Positions 7,263 to 17,726 are shown, numbered from the stretch's first letter. The stretch is DNA of 21,805 bases from Basidiobolus heterosporus B8920 (GCA_000697455.1 JNET01032172.1:1-21805), one strand, 5' to 3'. Made by a program: numbers and translations. The notes: generated by a model from the sequence alone, not told the origin.

Positions 7263-7290
7263 AATAAAATAGTAACAGTAGTGTAATAAA
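7263..7290 (+). terminator. Polyadenylation signals of the FCP1-like gene
   Basis: Two AATAAA words (7263-7268 and 7285-7290) lie 31 and 53 nt after the stop codon. Confidence 0.5.
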
Positions 7291-7485
7291 CTGTGGAATG
7301 GTACATGTTCGGTGAAGTCGCTAGATCGCTTGACAAATCACAAATAGCTGTGACTAAGATTATCATATGCTAAGGATAAAAATATGGAAGGTAGTACACA
7401 GTTTATCAATCTTATCTTACTATTCTGAAGTATGAGGTTTGAGGGTCTTTTGTGCGAGACCATACGTACTGTCTAGTATACAGCT

Positions 7486-9081
7486 ATGTTCGATTCCTTG
7501 CTAAAGTTCGGCCATCGCCACAGACGAGGCTTCTTCATCACGGCCGGCTTTGTTGGAGGTATATATATATTTGGACAATATGCCAAACGTAAAGTGCTTG
7601 AGTTACAGGAGACCACTACCCGAAACACCATCGCTAAAGAAAAGTATTTGTCAAGCGTTTTGCTTTCTCACTCCTTGTTCCATTTATTCACTTGTAACCC
7701 TCTTTCTCTTAAGTTTAAAGAGACGGTTTGAGCAAAATCAACGAGACTGTCTGATGACAGTGTTATCTTTACTCCCTACACTCGGTGAGCAATTGATATC
7801 CGAAGTAGTTGTTGAAGACTTGATAGCGAAGCTTCAGCAATCACAAAACCAGCCTCAAGTTAACGAGTCTGCCGAAGAAAGCCAAGCAAACCCCGTCATG
7901 AATCGACAAACTAAGCTTCAGCTATGGGAAGAGCTAAAAATAGCAAGTAAGAGAATAACTCAAAAACATCCTCGAGTATAGTTATCGTGTGTATCTAAAC
8001 GGATTGAATTCAGGTTTTACACGAACCATCGCTTCTATATACTTAGCCGTGTTGTTGAATATTTTTGTGCACATCCAGCTTAATCTACTAGGTCGGTTTA
8101 TATACGTCGATTCGGTCCTCGCCTCTTCAGAACGGGATAGGGAACGATTATTCAAATTAGAACCTACAGTCGATGAAAAACGTAGTCTTTCTAGAGAGGT
8201 TGAAAGAAAGTTCCTTACCTATAGCTGGTGGCTATTACACGTTGGTTGGAGGCGATGTGTAGAAGATGTTACCCTTGCTGTCAAAGAGGTTCTTGGCCAG
8301 TATGTTAATAGTGCTATATGGATATATGTATGTCTTTGTAACTAAACGGCATCCAATAGAGTACTCCTCAAACGACCACTTTATCTTCACGACGTTGCCC
8401 GTATAATTCAAGATGTCCGCACTCGTGTTGAATTCTCTGATCATCAAACACCAACCAAGTACTTAGCTGATGGAAGGTTTTCTACCTATGGAGCATTCGC
8501 TCATTAATTTGCCTTACTCTAATGTAGTATGCGTGACCTTTTGCTACCTGACGACATCACAGGAGAGCTTCAGGTACTAAGAGAGGGTAGTGGAGTAGAG
8601 GATCCGCAGATTGATGCTGACTTGAGAATGCTGCTAGATGAGACTAAGGATTTTTTAGATAGGTTTGAAGATAACATTCATGCTTTTCAGACTGGCCTCT
8701 ACTAACATCTCAACCCACTAAAGCCCGGATTTCACTGTGGTTCGGCAATCCTGTCTAGACGAGGCATTCTCTATGCTCAATTTCAATATTCGTGGGGTTT
8801 TTATTGGGAAACCCAACCCAACAGCTAAACTCTATGAGGTAAATTCAACTGAAGACCCTGCTACCGAAAGGGCAATATCTTTGGCTGCATTGCTTCCAGT
8901 CATCAGTCGACAGGTGCATCAAATCATCAACGGAGTTCCCAATGAATACGTGGAGGTTGGTAGTAGTCCATTCAGGTCTAAAACAACTCTAACATTTTTC
9001 TTATGCCAGATATTAAGTACAGTCAAAGAGCTCCAGACCTATTCAGCTATTGTGTATTCCTCGTTCAATATAGAAGACTAA
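7486..9081 (+). CDS. PEX3: Peroxin-3, peroxisomal membrane assembly receptor
   Basis: Pex3 anchors in the ER/peroxisome membrane and docks Pex19 with its membrane-protein cargo. Seven exons (7486-7643, 7714-7946, 8014-8299, 8360-8458, 8528-8662, 8724-8955, 9010-9081) join in phase to 404 residues, within the family range. The start is a short basic segment (KFGHRHRRG) followed by one membrane helix (about 16-33, FFITAGFVGGIYIFGQYAKRK), as in all Pex3 proteins. Further family marks are LWEELKIASFTRTIASIYL, HIQLNLLGR, a tract of aromatic residues near YSWWLLHVGW, SPDFTVVRQSCLDEAF and the C-terminal AIVYSSF. The last intron (8956-9009) is a multiple of three without a stop. I treat it as an intron because splicing restores EYVEILSTVKELQTYSA. 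The gene is convergent with NDC80, with a 196-bp gap. Confidence 0.93.
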
Positions 9082-9157
9082 CATTAAGTGATCAAACGAA
9101 AGAAGAGATGACTTTTATGGAGAAGAAAAACTAGGTAACAAGAACAACCATAGCAAC

Positions 9158-9163
9158 AATAAA
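9158..9163 (+). terminator. Polyadenylation signal of PEX3
   Basis: AATAAA lies 76 nt after the PEX3 stop codon, in the gap before the convergent NDC80 gene. Confidence 0.45.
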
Positions 9164-9277
9164 GGAAAAATACAACTCATGGCATCTCCAACTATTTACA
9201 GAGTAAAGAGTGCTTGTGAAACTCTAAGCGAATTAAACATCAGACTAATAATAAACCAAGCATGAGATGGATGGGAA

Positions 9278-11765
9278 TTAGTTGCCAGTAGTGGCCGGGG
9301 AGTTTACTGCAGAAGTGTCAGGTTTACTAGACTTTCCTCTAATGGCCTGAAGTCCCTCTTTAGCTGATTGATAATCTTCTTTCGCCAAAGCCTCCAAGTC
9401 GGATAAACTATTTTCGACGTGAGATTTGAAGGAGATAAGTTCTTCAAGAATCTTCAGAATCTCTCTTCCGGCCTCCTCCTTCTTCTCATTACATTTGAGA
9501 AGCAGTTGATCGTATCTATAAGTGTGGAAACTGGTTAGGTTCTGCGAGAGAATTAGGCTGTCAAATCCACTAATACTGACTCGATCTGGATCTTTTGTAC
9601 GCGCTGCTGGGAGCCTAGCAGTCCGGTGTTGCCCTCGAGTCTCATACGTTGTAGTTCTTGCTCTAGGTTGTCCATCTCAGTATTGCTAGCAGTGTTTTCT
9701 CTATTTGCCGCCTGAAGAGAGGTCAATTCAAGTCCCACAGAATTCAAAAATCAAAAAAATGGTACCTCTTTCTCGTCTTGATATTGTGTCACTAGTTTCT
9801 GGATACGGTTTTCCATTGATCGAAGCTCTTCGAGCTTATCGCCCACTGCTTCGGTTAAACGATCTAGATTCTCCTGAAGGACAATGGCTTCATCCTCAGT
9901 GTGATGGAGAGAGCTATTAAGATTGCTTCTTAACTCCATTAAGGCAGGCTATGATGAGCAGAAGAGGACAATTAGACCATTGAAAGACTAGACATCGATG
10001 TCAGATGAGACTTACTCTGATGACGTTCTTGATGTCGACAGAGACCATCTCCTCCACTCTGGTGGCATGTTGATTGAGCTTAATATCAAATTCAATTCCA
10101 TTCGCGTAAGGAGAGTCACTGGGGATAAGTCCAAGCTTGTAAGCAAACGAGTTGAATTCCTGGATAACTCTTTCAACCTAGATAAAGAGCAGGTTAGAAG
10201 TCAGAAATCTTTCAGGAACAAGAGATTCAGCAACATACATCGTCCAATTTCTTCTGAGTTTCAATCTCTTTCTCCCAAGAAGTTTTGTTGATTTCTTCGA
10301 GACGACTGTTTGCAGAGTTGACATTTTTGTTCAACTGGTCTCGCTCGGCGTTCATTCGCTCCACATCAGTCATGGATATTTCCTGCTCATCCACCTGCTT
10401 CTGAAGATCAGCCTTCTCTCCTTCCAGCTCTACCAATTCTCGTTCCTTAGCCAAAACATCCTCATTCAGGGCAACATTGGTATCCTTGAGTTTTTCTTTC
10501 TTGCTCTGCAAGTGGTTAAGATACTCGGTGAATTTCTCAGTATCCGATTTGAGAATGTCATGCTCCTTCTGGGCAGCTACAAGAGGTGACTGAAATATAG
10601 GTGAGTTTCGAGAAAAGAACACAAATCGCAGGTGGGAAAGTCGATTACCTCTACTGAAGTGTAACCCTCATGCTCCTCTTTAAGTTGCTCAATCTCTTTG
10701 GTAAGTTTGGAGATTTCAGTTTCGATGTTGTCCAGTTTTTGTTCTGTTCCGAAGAAGTTAGGTTAGCCAGAAAATTAGCCAAGGTCAAACATATGTGGGA
10801 AATTACCGAAATGAATGGTAAGATCTTGCTCCATATCTTCGTAGTTATCGTCACCACTCAAGAAAGCGATATACGATTTGGAAATGTACTTGAAGAACAT
10901 TTCATCCTGAAAGGCTGGCTCATTGCCCGGCTGTCCATCAAAGTCGGAAGTATTGTTCAACTTGTCAACACACTATAAATTTCACTGAATTAGTAAGCGA
11001 AGGATAACAGGGGTTTAGACGTGACGATGGCTACGTACGATAATCAAATCCATGAGCCATTGGAGCATTCCAAGAAGATTAGGCCATGAATGCATGGAGC
11101 CCACTGCATATAATTGGGATTTACTAATTTGATCAGCAAAGGGGTATCTGTAAGGAAATGAATAGAAGATTAGTCTCTAGATTCCAACTGGGAGTGAGCG
11201 CAAACCAGTGATTTACTTTAAGCCTTTCAGTAGCCCAGATACCTCTTCTTCGAACTTCTTCTGGTAGACATATCTAGGATCCAGCTTGGCGTAAAGGAAT
11301 TTGAAAATGCTCTGGAAATCCTTGGAGGTAGGGGTTTGTAGAGTCTTGGTAGAGATGGGTTGGTTGTACCCAGTCTCTATCAGAAACTCTGTCAGAGCAC
11401 GGATGGCTTCGTGTTGCCAGCTTTTATCACGTAAGGGGCGTGGATCTTTGGAGCCGCCAGGGCCACCATTAGGTGCAATGGAGTTTCTCACACTTGAACG
11501 TCTACAATAGTGAAGGAGGAGAAAATCGATGAATATCAGAAAAATTGGACTTGAAACTCCGGTAAGTTACGAACCTTATACCAGTAGAGCCCCCCACACT
11601 TTGACGGTTGTTGTTGGTTGTAGGTCCACCCGTAGAAAGACGGAAATCTGAAAGACGAAGTGGTGGGCCAGATATACCACTAGCAAGAGAAAGTCGAGAG
11701 TTGGAACGATTTGTCCCAGAAGGAGTTTGGAATCCGGAGCCACCAAGAGAGTACTGTCTGTTCAT
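9278..11765 (-). CDS. NDC80: Kinetochore protein NDC80 (HEC1)
   Basis: Microtubule-binding subunit of the outer-kinetochore Ndc80 complex. Ten exons: 11575-11765, 11217-11501, 11039-11147, 10807-10972, 10649-10743, 10239-10589, 10016-10177, 9766-9948, 9581-9711, 9278-9515. They give 636 residues, close to human HEC1 (642). The N-terminal 80 residues form a basic Ser/Thr/Arg/Gly-rich tail, the usual Aurora B target. Then comes the calponin-homology domain (about 82-205): DPRPLRDKSWQHEAI, FLIETGYNQPIS, DFQSIFKFLYAKLDPRY, MHSWPNLLGMLQWLMDLI. Residues from about 230 onward are heptad-rich coiled coil (KLDNIETEISKLTKEIEQL). GLIPSDSPYANGIEFDI near 420 matches the conserved segment after the first coil, and IQIEYDQLLLKCNEKKEEAGREI marks the C-terminal part that pairs with Nuf2. 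Unusual donors GTTCGT and GTCAGT are needed for introns 1 and 9. CCAAT words lie upstream. Confidence 0.95.
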
Positions 11766-12047
11766 CTGGGTAGGTACAATAGCTGTTTGATGAAGAATGG
11801 AATGTCACCCAAGTACTTGTAAATCCGGCATTGTCAATGAAATGCAGATTGTTTTGATTACAAAGTGGATCCAGTGATTGGCTCCCTCTGGCGAGTAAAC
11901 AAATCTGTTTATTATTATTATTAGATTGAATTACTTAACCAATAACCCCATTCTGAGGTTGGAGGGAGTGAGTATTATATATAAATATCACGTGTACATA
12001 TAGAATCTATGGTACTTTTTATTCAATCAAATTATACACAACACTGT
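11766..12047. other. NDC80 promoter and MON1 3' region
   Basis: Contains CCAAT words on the minus strand (ATTGG 11877-11881) and plus strand (11939-11943), an AT-rich TATA-like stretch and a CACGTG E-box (11989-11994). A minus-strand AATAAA (TTTATT near 12017-12022) lies about 28 nt past the MON1 stop. No gene seen. Confidence 0.45.
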
Positions 12048-14539
12048 TTAGTAAACCGGGGAATTAATTACAAACACCGTCTCTTCTTTGTGTATCCATT
12101 TTCTAAGGGCGGTAAGTGAGGCGATGATGCTAGATTTGGTGACCAGCGGCCCAAAAGCGGCATACATTTCAAAATGCCGTGAGTTCTGATATGGATTCGT
12201 TAGTTGTGGTGACGATTAGTTGAGTGAGTTGGTTGGTTCTTACCCATCCGATGATGATTTCTGTATTTGTTACTTGGTAGAACGTTTTCAGTGGTAGAGC
12301 CTTGCAATGCATGCGATCATGGATACACTGGTACGTACGGAATAGTCTAGAACGAGGTGAGCGTTAATTTAACGCCAAGTCTACATTGGAGCGCTATAGG
12401 CTAGGAACTAACCGTCGTTGCTCATCACCATTCTCATAGAACGGCAAATAGGCAGGCAATGTTATCTGCACATGCTGCTTTGATTTATATAAGAAATGCC
12501 GAAGTCCCGGGATTCCTAAGTCATCTTTATAACGATGTGAGTATAGGATCCATAAGCTTGAGTTCTGAGAAGGTGAAGTCTTTACCAAGAGTGTATTCTT
12601 CTGACTCTACGGCCTGGGCGAGCTCCACAAGCGCCCCAGTGCGATTCAAATACTATAGGTTGCAAGACCCAGTCAAATTAAGTAGATTGACAAAGGAGTA
12701 TATAAACAATTTACCTCTACCACAAGGTCCTTGGATGTAGAACATTCGTAAAACATATCCTTACTTGGTGATATTAAGACCAGGCAAGTTTCTTTGGAAA
12801 CAAAGTAGACGTAGGCATGAAGAAACCCTTTGCTGTTAAACTTCGGAAGGCAAATAGGTGTCCAGGATTCGCCAGAATGAAAAGTAGTTGACCCGCTGAC
12901 CATGTTGCAAACCAAATGCAAGTCTACGCAATTCCAAGTCAGTACTAAGTATGGGATGGAAAATGACTTTGAGAAAGCATACCAGAAGCATGTAAGCTTT
13001 GCTTTCTTGGACGAAGTAAAGTAGCCAGCTTGCCATTGGCGATCAGCATACCAAACAGTATATGCTAGTCAATAATGTCAAATCAGCACACTTGATGAAC
13101 CGTGGTAGTCCTTTTACTTTTCCACGTTACCTTTGATTTCATCAATTGCAGAGAATTATTGAGCTTGATTCTTAAGGATTTCTCCATTCTCAAGGCATGT
13201 ATCGCCCCCAGCATAATGCTAGGGTCGTAGGCCATCTCCCTACATAGGCTATCAAGAAAGGACTCGGTACCTGTGGTAAGAGAACCAATAGTTTGGGGTG
13301 CTTAATAACTGCTCTTTACCACTAGCTAGTAATCCAAGCGTTGTAGCTTACCACTCAATAAATGACGCAGGTCGAAATTGACCCTCTGTTCGAAGATGCG
13401 GTTTAATTGGGTTACTGTTACGATGCTCAGAACTTGATTGTAAAGGTAGAATAGCTGAGTTTGAATCTTTAAGAAAGGCTGTCAATGGATCGCCGAAGTA
13501 AGTATAGCATATAGAAGTATGTATCCTACGTGACTCTCGGGTTCACCTGTCTTCGCAACGGCCAGGAGATAAAGCGGGCTCTTTAGCAAGAATACAAATC
13601 TATGCTCACCAGCGCTAATTGACCTGTACAGCAATACGACTTTAGTGAGGAAGAATAATACAAGTTGGTTGGAATATACGAACTTGATAGAGTCCCCCGT
13701 GTCAACAAAAAATGATATGATGGCTTGGATCACTCCCATATAACTCGACAACTTGGATTCATCGCCGAAACGAGAATAGATGGGCTTTCCAGCACTACTC
13801 AAGATGAAAAAATGCTTATCATGGCCGGCCCAACTAGGGGAATAAGGATCTTGGAAATAAACTACTTAGCATGACAATCATCAGTGCCAACCAAACTATA
13901 GAAGTATGATACTAACCTTCTTCCGCATAATCTCGGCGGCATTCACTGTTCTGTCTCGAACGCGATTTCAAGACTTCCTCATTCAGCCTTTGAAGAACTC
14001 GATTCTCTTCCTCGTAATCTTCACTAGAAACCCCTTTACTTTCTCCAGAATTACCGGAAAGGGAAGGACTATCTGGCAGATAAAACAGGTTTAGAGATTT
14101 CAGACTGTCTTCAAGTAAATTGCTGTTTACCTGACATAGTCTCTTCTGCCATTTCTCCTAAGGACTCGTGCTCTTCCTCTAAACTATTAACGGACCCTTT
14201 CTCTGTTTGAACCCCCAAGGCGGATTTTGACCTTGAGCTTGCGGGCCCAGGTCGTAGCATGTACTCCACATCTTCGCTTTCCCTGGAACGAAAACTAGAC
14301 GCGTCTAACATCGTATCACAACTTAATTTTGACCTTGTTGAGCAACTGCTGAGGTTTGACAACGCAGAAGGCGAATTCGGTCGTAAAGAAAGTGTAGTGT
14401 CTACAGAGAGATGTATAGAGGGTTTTGACTTGATGGTAGAGAATTTTCCACCCAAAATAGGGGACGATGACAACGAAGATAGACTACTTCGTAGTTCATT
14501 CCCGTCGTTGGATGCTCTGGGAATATTCAAGGATTCCAT
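12048..14539 (-). CDS. MON1: Vacuolar fusion protein MON1 (Rab7 GEF subunit)
   Basis: With Ccz1, Mon1 is the nucleotide exchange factor for Rab7/Ypt7 on late endosomes and the vacuole. Twelve exons: 14131-14539, 13917-14072, 13684-13849, 13530-13623, 13352-13478, 13131-13270, 12983-13064, 12715-12923, 12586-12652, 12413-12515, 12244-12346, 12048-12185. They give 597 residues with every junction in phase. Residues 1 to about 190 are Ser/Glu-rich and probably disordered. Then comes the first longin domain with KHFFILSSAGKPIYSRFGDESKLSSYMGVIQAIISFF, ISAGEHRFVFLLKSPLYLLAVAKTGE, LYNQVLSIVTVTQL and IFEQRVNFDLRHLLSG, all close to Mon1. Later marks are the LRHFLYKSKQHVQ segment and the C-terminal FEMYAAFGPLVTKSSIIASLTALRKWIHKEE. 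Introns are 58-82 nt, two with GTTAGT and one with GTTCGT donors. Confidence 0.96.
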
Positions 14540-14938
14540 TAAAAGCGGTTACTTCTATGTGAGCAGTCGATATTCGAGTTGGTATATTGTAATATGCGTC
14601 AATGAGAACTAAGTAATGATAACTGATTCACAGGGAAACACATCATAAAATGCATAAAATGATGCCTTACTTTCAATGAATTTTGATTAACCCTACTTGA
14701 TCCCTCAGAAATCCTTTAGAAATCCCTCAAAAATCCCTGCGTAGAGGGACTCCAATGGGATTAAGAAAGGTTTATTGGTTTATGGTTAAAAAAAAAGGGA
14801 TTTCACGTCTAACCATCAAATCACTCGACAAGTGTGGTACCTCTGTGTCAAAGAAAAAAAGAAAGAAATTTTCGAGATAACTTCCTAGTCATACTTGTCC
14901 TTCGTGGAGAGAGCAACCTCACGCCAAAACCAGAACCA
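14540..14938. other. Divergent promoter of MON1 and the TPR-like gene
   Basis: Contains imperfect AAATCCCT repeats (about 14709-14742), a run of nine A followed by GGGATTTC, and a purine-rich AAAGAAAAAAAGAAAGAAA stretch just upstream of the plus-strand gene. An in-frame ATG at 14834 would extend the TPR-like protein by 35 residues, but that stretch is basic and poorly coding, so I read it as 5' untranslated. Confidence 0.45.
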
Positions 14939-16066
14939 ATGACTGAACAATGCCCAGTTTTCCGCCTGGATGCTGTCATCCTTGAGAAGCGCAAGAACAA
15001 TGAGGAATATCCTCTACCCATGACTGCGGCCGAAAAGTTGATGAACGCCATCCAATCTTTTGAGCAGGGTAAACTCATTATGTCAAAGTATACACAACAT
15101 CAAAATGTCGCAAATAGTATTGCTGGGCCTATCGGTGCTTTGGAGGCCGTTACTGATGCTTTGTTGCGTGACCCTCGTTGCTTTTATCTCACAGGACAAA
15201 AAGATTTGGAAGGACTTCAAAAGGTCCTGATGTTTGAACAGCAAGTCCGCGACTCTGCTTCCTCAGAAATCACTGTTCCTGAGTTGATCAAGGAGTATCA
15301 AAAACGTCTTCAAAATCATGGTTGGGAAGATGTCCAACCCGCAATCGATGTCAGCATTCGTGCTTCTTTCTTGGTTGGTGTACTTACCTTTGGGGTTCTT
15401 GGAAGAGCAAAGGATGCCTTGACTCACTTCCGTCGTGCAGTTGATATTATTGTTGCTGCCAATGTTGACCTCGAACCTACTGCTGGCGAGAAGCGTGGTC
15501 CTGCGCTCAAAGAATCATTTTTGCGCGCTTGCAGACAAACACTCATGAACGCCATTATGTTGGGTTATGCTACTACTTCGGACGAAGAATCCTTCTCTTT
15601 GGACGACATTCTTGCCGAGGCTGATGCAATTTTGACTTCCGTTGAAAACGACAACTCGCTCACCGAACCCAAGGAGAAGCTGGTCTTTGGCACATATCTT
15701 GCAGCTCATGCTAGAATGGCTCGTGGTTTCGTCTATCGTGAGAGAGCAGAAGTCAATGGAGTATTCGACCAAGAGCTCTGTAACAAGGCAGCTGAAGAAT
15801 TCAAACTTGCCGCAGAACTTTATCCTGAAGATGAATCTGATCGTTCCCTTGCTGCTTACAAGGCCATTGAGGCTGCCCTCCGTGCTGGCAATCATACTGT
15901 TGGCGAACTCCAATCTCTTCTCCAGGTCGCTATTGATGCCGACAACAAGGCAACCCCCGTATTTGGAGCTATCTCTCAAAACGTCCCAGCCAAGGTTACT
16001 GCAGAGAAAGCACTCAGTGGGTATGTACCAGCGGACGCTGATAACCGCTTAAGCCCATTAAAATGA
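14939..16066 (+). CDS. TPR-like helical repeat protein, probably highly expressed, function unknown
   Basis: One open exon of 375 residues from ATG 14939 (MTEQCPVFRLDAVILEKRK). I chose this start because the sequence becomes clearly coding there; the upstream in-frame ATG at 14834 adds an unlikely segment. Helical pairs with TPR spacing are visible: GRAKDALTHFRRAVDIIVAAN (about 165-190) and NKAAEEFKLAAELYPEDESDRSLAAYKAIEAAL (about 285-315). An N-terminal helical part, EKLMNAIQSFEQGKLIMSKY and NVANSIAGPIGALEAVTDALL, is unlike known TPR arrays. Codons are strongly biased (CGT, GCT, CTT, GTC), and the gene lacks introns in its body while its neighbours are full of them, which suggests high expression. 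I do not recognise the family. A GTATGT donor at 16021 with an acceptor ending at 16097 would replace the last 15 residues by GSD, ending at 16107. Confidence 0.7.
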   Translation: MTEQCPVFRLDAVILEKRKNNEEYPLPMTAAEKLMNAIQSFEQGKLIMSKYTQHQNVANSIAGPIGALEAVTDALLRDPRCFYLTGQKDLEGLQKVLMFEQQVRDSASSEITVPELIKEYQKRLQNHGWEDVQPAIDVSIRASFLVGVLTFGVLGRAKDALTHFRRAVDIIVAANVDLEPTAGEKRGPALKESFLRACRQTLMNAIMLGYATTSDEESFSLDDILAEADAILTSVENDNSLTEPKEKLVFGTYLAAHARMARGFVYRERAEVNGVFDQELCNKAAEEFKLAAELYPEDESDRSLAAYKAIEAALRAGNHTVGELQSLLQVAIDADNKATPVFGAISQNVPAKVTAEKALSGYVPADADNRLSPLK

Positions 16067-16083
16067 AATGGCATTTCTTTCTA

Positions 16084-16089
16084 AATAAA
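16084..16089 (+). terminator. Polyadenylation signal of the TPR-like gene
   Basis: AATAAA lies 17 nt after the stop at 16066. It falls inside the alternative terminal intron 16021-16097. Confidence 0.5.
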
Positions 16090-16107
16090 ATGTACAGAAG
16101 TGACTAG

Positions 16108-16117
16108 CCCTAACCCT
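16108..16117 (-). promoter_or_regulatory. Telobox 3' of the TPR-like gene
   Basis: CCCTAACCCT, directly after the alternative stop codon at 16105-16107 and 414 bp before the BAX-inhibitor gene. Confidence 0.4.
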
Positions 16118-16166
16118 CCACTTACACTTGACGTTCACCAAATCTAACTGTACCAGTGACCGAGTG

Positions 16167-16287
16167 ATGTACTAGTAGAATATTTATATACTATAGTAAT
16201 ATCATGTACTAGTAGAATATTTATATACTATAGTAATATCATGTACTAGTAGAATATTTATATACTATAGTAATATCATGTACTAGT
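16167..16287. repeat. 37-bp minisatellite, 3.3 copies
   Basis: Three identical 37-bp units (16167-16203, 16204-16240, 16241-16277) and a partial fourth (16278-16287). Each unit contains palindromic words ACTAGT and ACTATAGT around an AT-rich core. Confidence 0.95.
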
Positions 16288-16355
16288 GAAAACAGATCAT
16301 AATTATTATGTCGGTGTGCCAAGTGTGCATGAATGACTGCAGCAATAGTGTTGAG

Positions 16356-16420
16356 AACCCTAACCCTAATTTCTGATTTTAGTAAATCAAAATGTCTGCG
16401 GCAAGCGGGGTAGGGTAGGG
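16356..16420 (-). promoter_or_regulatory. Telobox and GGGTAGGG cluster upstream of the BAX-inhibitor gene
   Basis: AACCCTAACCCTAA (16356-16369) lies about 165 bp before the start codon at 16531. A G-rich GGGGTAGGGTAGGG follows at 16407-16420 on the plus strand. The role as promoter elements is inferred from position. Confidence 0.45.
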
Positions 16421-16530
16421 TCTGATGGATGTGTCTGGAAGCAATATGTAATCCTATTTATGTGGAATACGTCTAATTGAAATCCATATCACACTCTCCT
16501 CTTCTACTTTCTGATCGCGGATATTTTCAA

Positions 16531-17681
16531 ATGTCGCAACCATATACTCACCCTCAGCAACCTAATGCTGGTAAGTATTCATCTCCAAGTCGCCCTTCAT
16601 TACTAGACTTATCTAAAAACCCCGGTTATCCAGGAGTCCAGTATGGTGCTCTTCCCCCCACTTACAACCAAGCTTTCGGGGATAGCAGTCATGCACCTGG
16701 TGGTTATCCAGAGAATGAAGACGATGACTTTAAATATGGCGTAAGCGTTGCACAATGCGAAATCGAAATCAGAATGGGTTTGTGCATTTGCTACACCACC
16801 TTTATTCTAGTATTCTAACACATACTCTATCTATTGATTTGAACGTAAAGCGTTCATTCGTAAAGTTTATTTAATACTGGCAGTGCAGCTGGGTGCCACT
16901 GTTCTTCTTGGAAGTGTATTCTTTTTCAATGATCAAGCTCGTAACTGGGTTCAGACCAAGTATGTCGAAGTAATTCCTATGAACTTTCCTTCCTTACCAG
17001 CTTACTGATGCTTTTTTCTAGCTCATGGGCTATGTTTGTATCTCTATTCGGTGCACTTGGAACCATGCTCGCTTTATTCTGGAAACGTCATTCGTCTCCT
17101 TTAAATTTGTACCTTCTTGGTGCCTTTACTTTACTTGAAGCCTATAGCGTTGGTGCTGTTGGTAAGTGCAAAACTCCGTTGATATTTCGCAACCAGGAAT
17201 TAACCCATGTCTACGCCTACGCCTACGCCTATGCCTATAGTGACGTTTTACTCTTCCAGAGTTGTCTTGCAAGCGTTGATCATCACATTTGCACTCTTTA
17301 TTGGACTCACTCTCTTCACAATGCAGTCGAAGTATGACTTCAGTGGCATGGGCTCTATGTACGTAGAAGATTCAGAGAATATCAATGTCCTACCATTCAA
17401 ATCTTAACGGAAACTTATATAGGCTTAATATCATTCTCTGGTTGGTGGTCATCTCCTCACTCGTTCAGATATTCTTTCCCTTCAGCAATGGTGTTCAATT
17501 CGCAATTGCCATCGTAACGGCCCTTCTATTTTGTGGGTACATCGTATACGACACCTACATGATCATCAATCGGTTGTCTCCTGATGAATATATCATTGCC
17601 AGCATTGATTTGTACCTCGATATCATCAACCTTTTCTTGGCGATTTTACGAATTCTAAACGAGCTCAACTCGGACAACTAA
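16531..17681 (+). CDS. BAX inhibitor-1/Lifeguard (TMBIM) family membrane protein
   Basis: Multi-pass membrane protein of the TMBIM family. Family members sit in ER, Golgi or vacuole membranes and control calcium leak and cell death; the yeast member is Bxi1/Ybh3. Six exons (16531-16570, 16634-16777, 16851-16959, 17022-17161, 17241-17358, 17423-17681) give 269 residues. A Pro/Tyr/Gln-rich N-terminal tail precedes DDDFKYGVSVAQCEIEIRMAFIRKVYLIL, the Lifeguard entry signature. Seven hydrophobic segments follow. The conserved stretches VVTFYSSRVVLQALIITFALFIGLTLFTMQSKYDFSGMG and LLFCGYIVYDTYMII and the acidic C-terminal SPDEYIIASIDLYLDIINLFLAILRIL are all present. The first intron (63 nt, GTAAGT...CCAG) has no stop and is a multiple of three, so retention would add 21 residues to the tail. 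An in-frame ATG at 16477 is less likely as the start. Confidence 0.93.
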
Positions 17682-17726
17682 ATATCGCGATCATTGAACT
17701 TTTGCTTTTCTTACCTCGAATGCTCA

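Noticed and set aside
14834-14938. 35-codon N-terminal extension of the TPR-like protein
   Set aside because: The segment reads through a purine-rich leader and is poor in coding character; the ATG at 14939 fits better.
15515-15979. 154-codon open frame on the minus strand inside the TPR-like gene
   Set aside because: It lies wholly antisense to a clearly coding, codon-biased exon; such long shadows arise from biased codon use and it shows no family feature.
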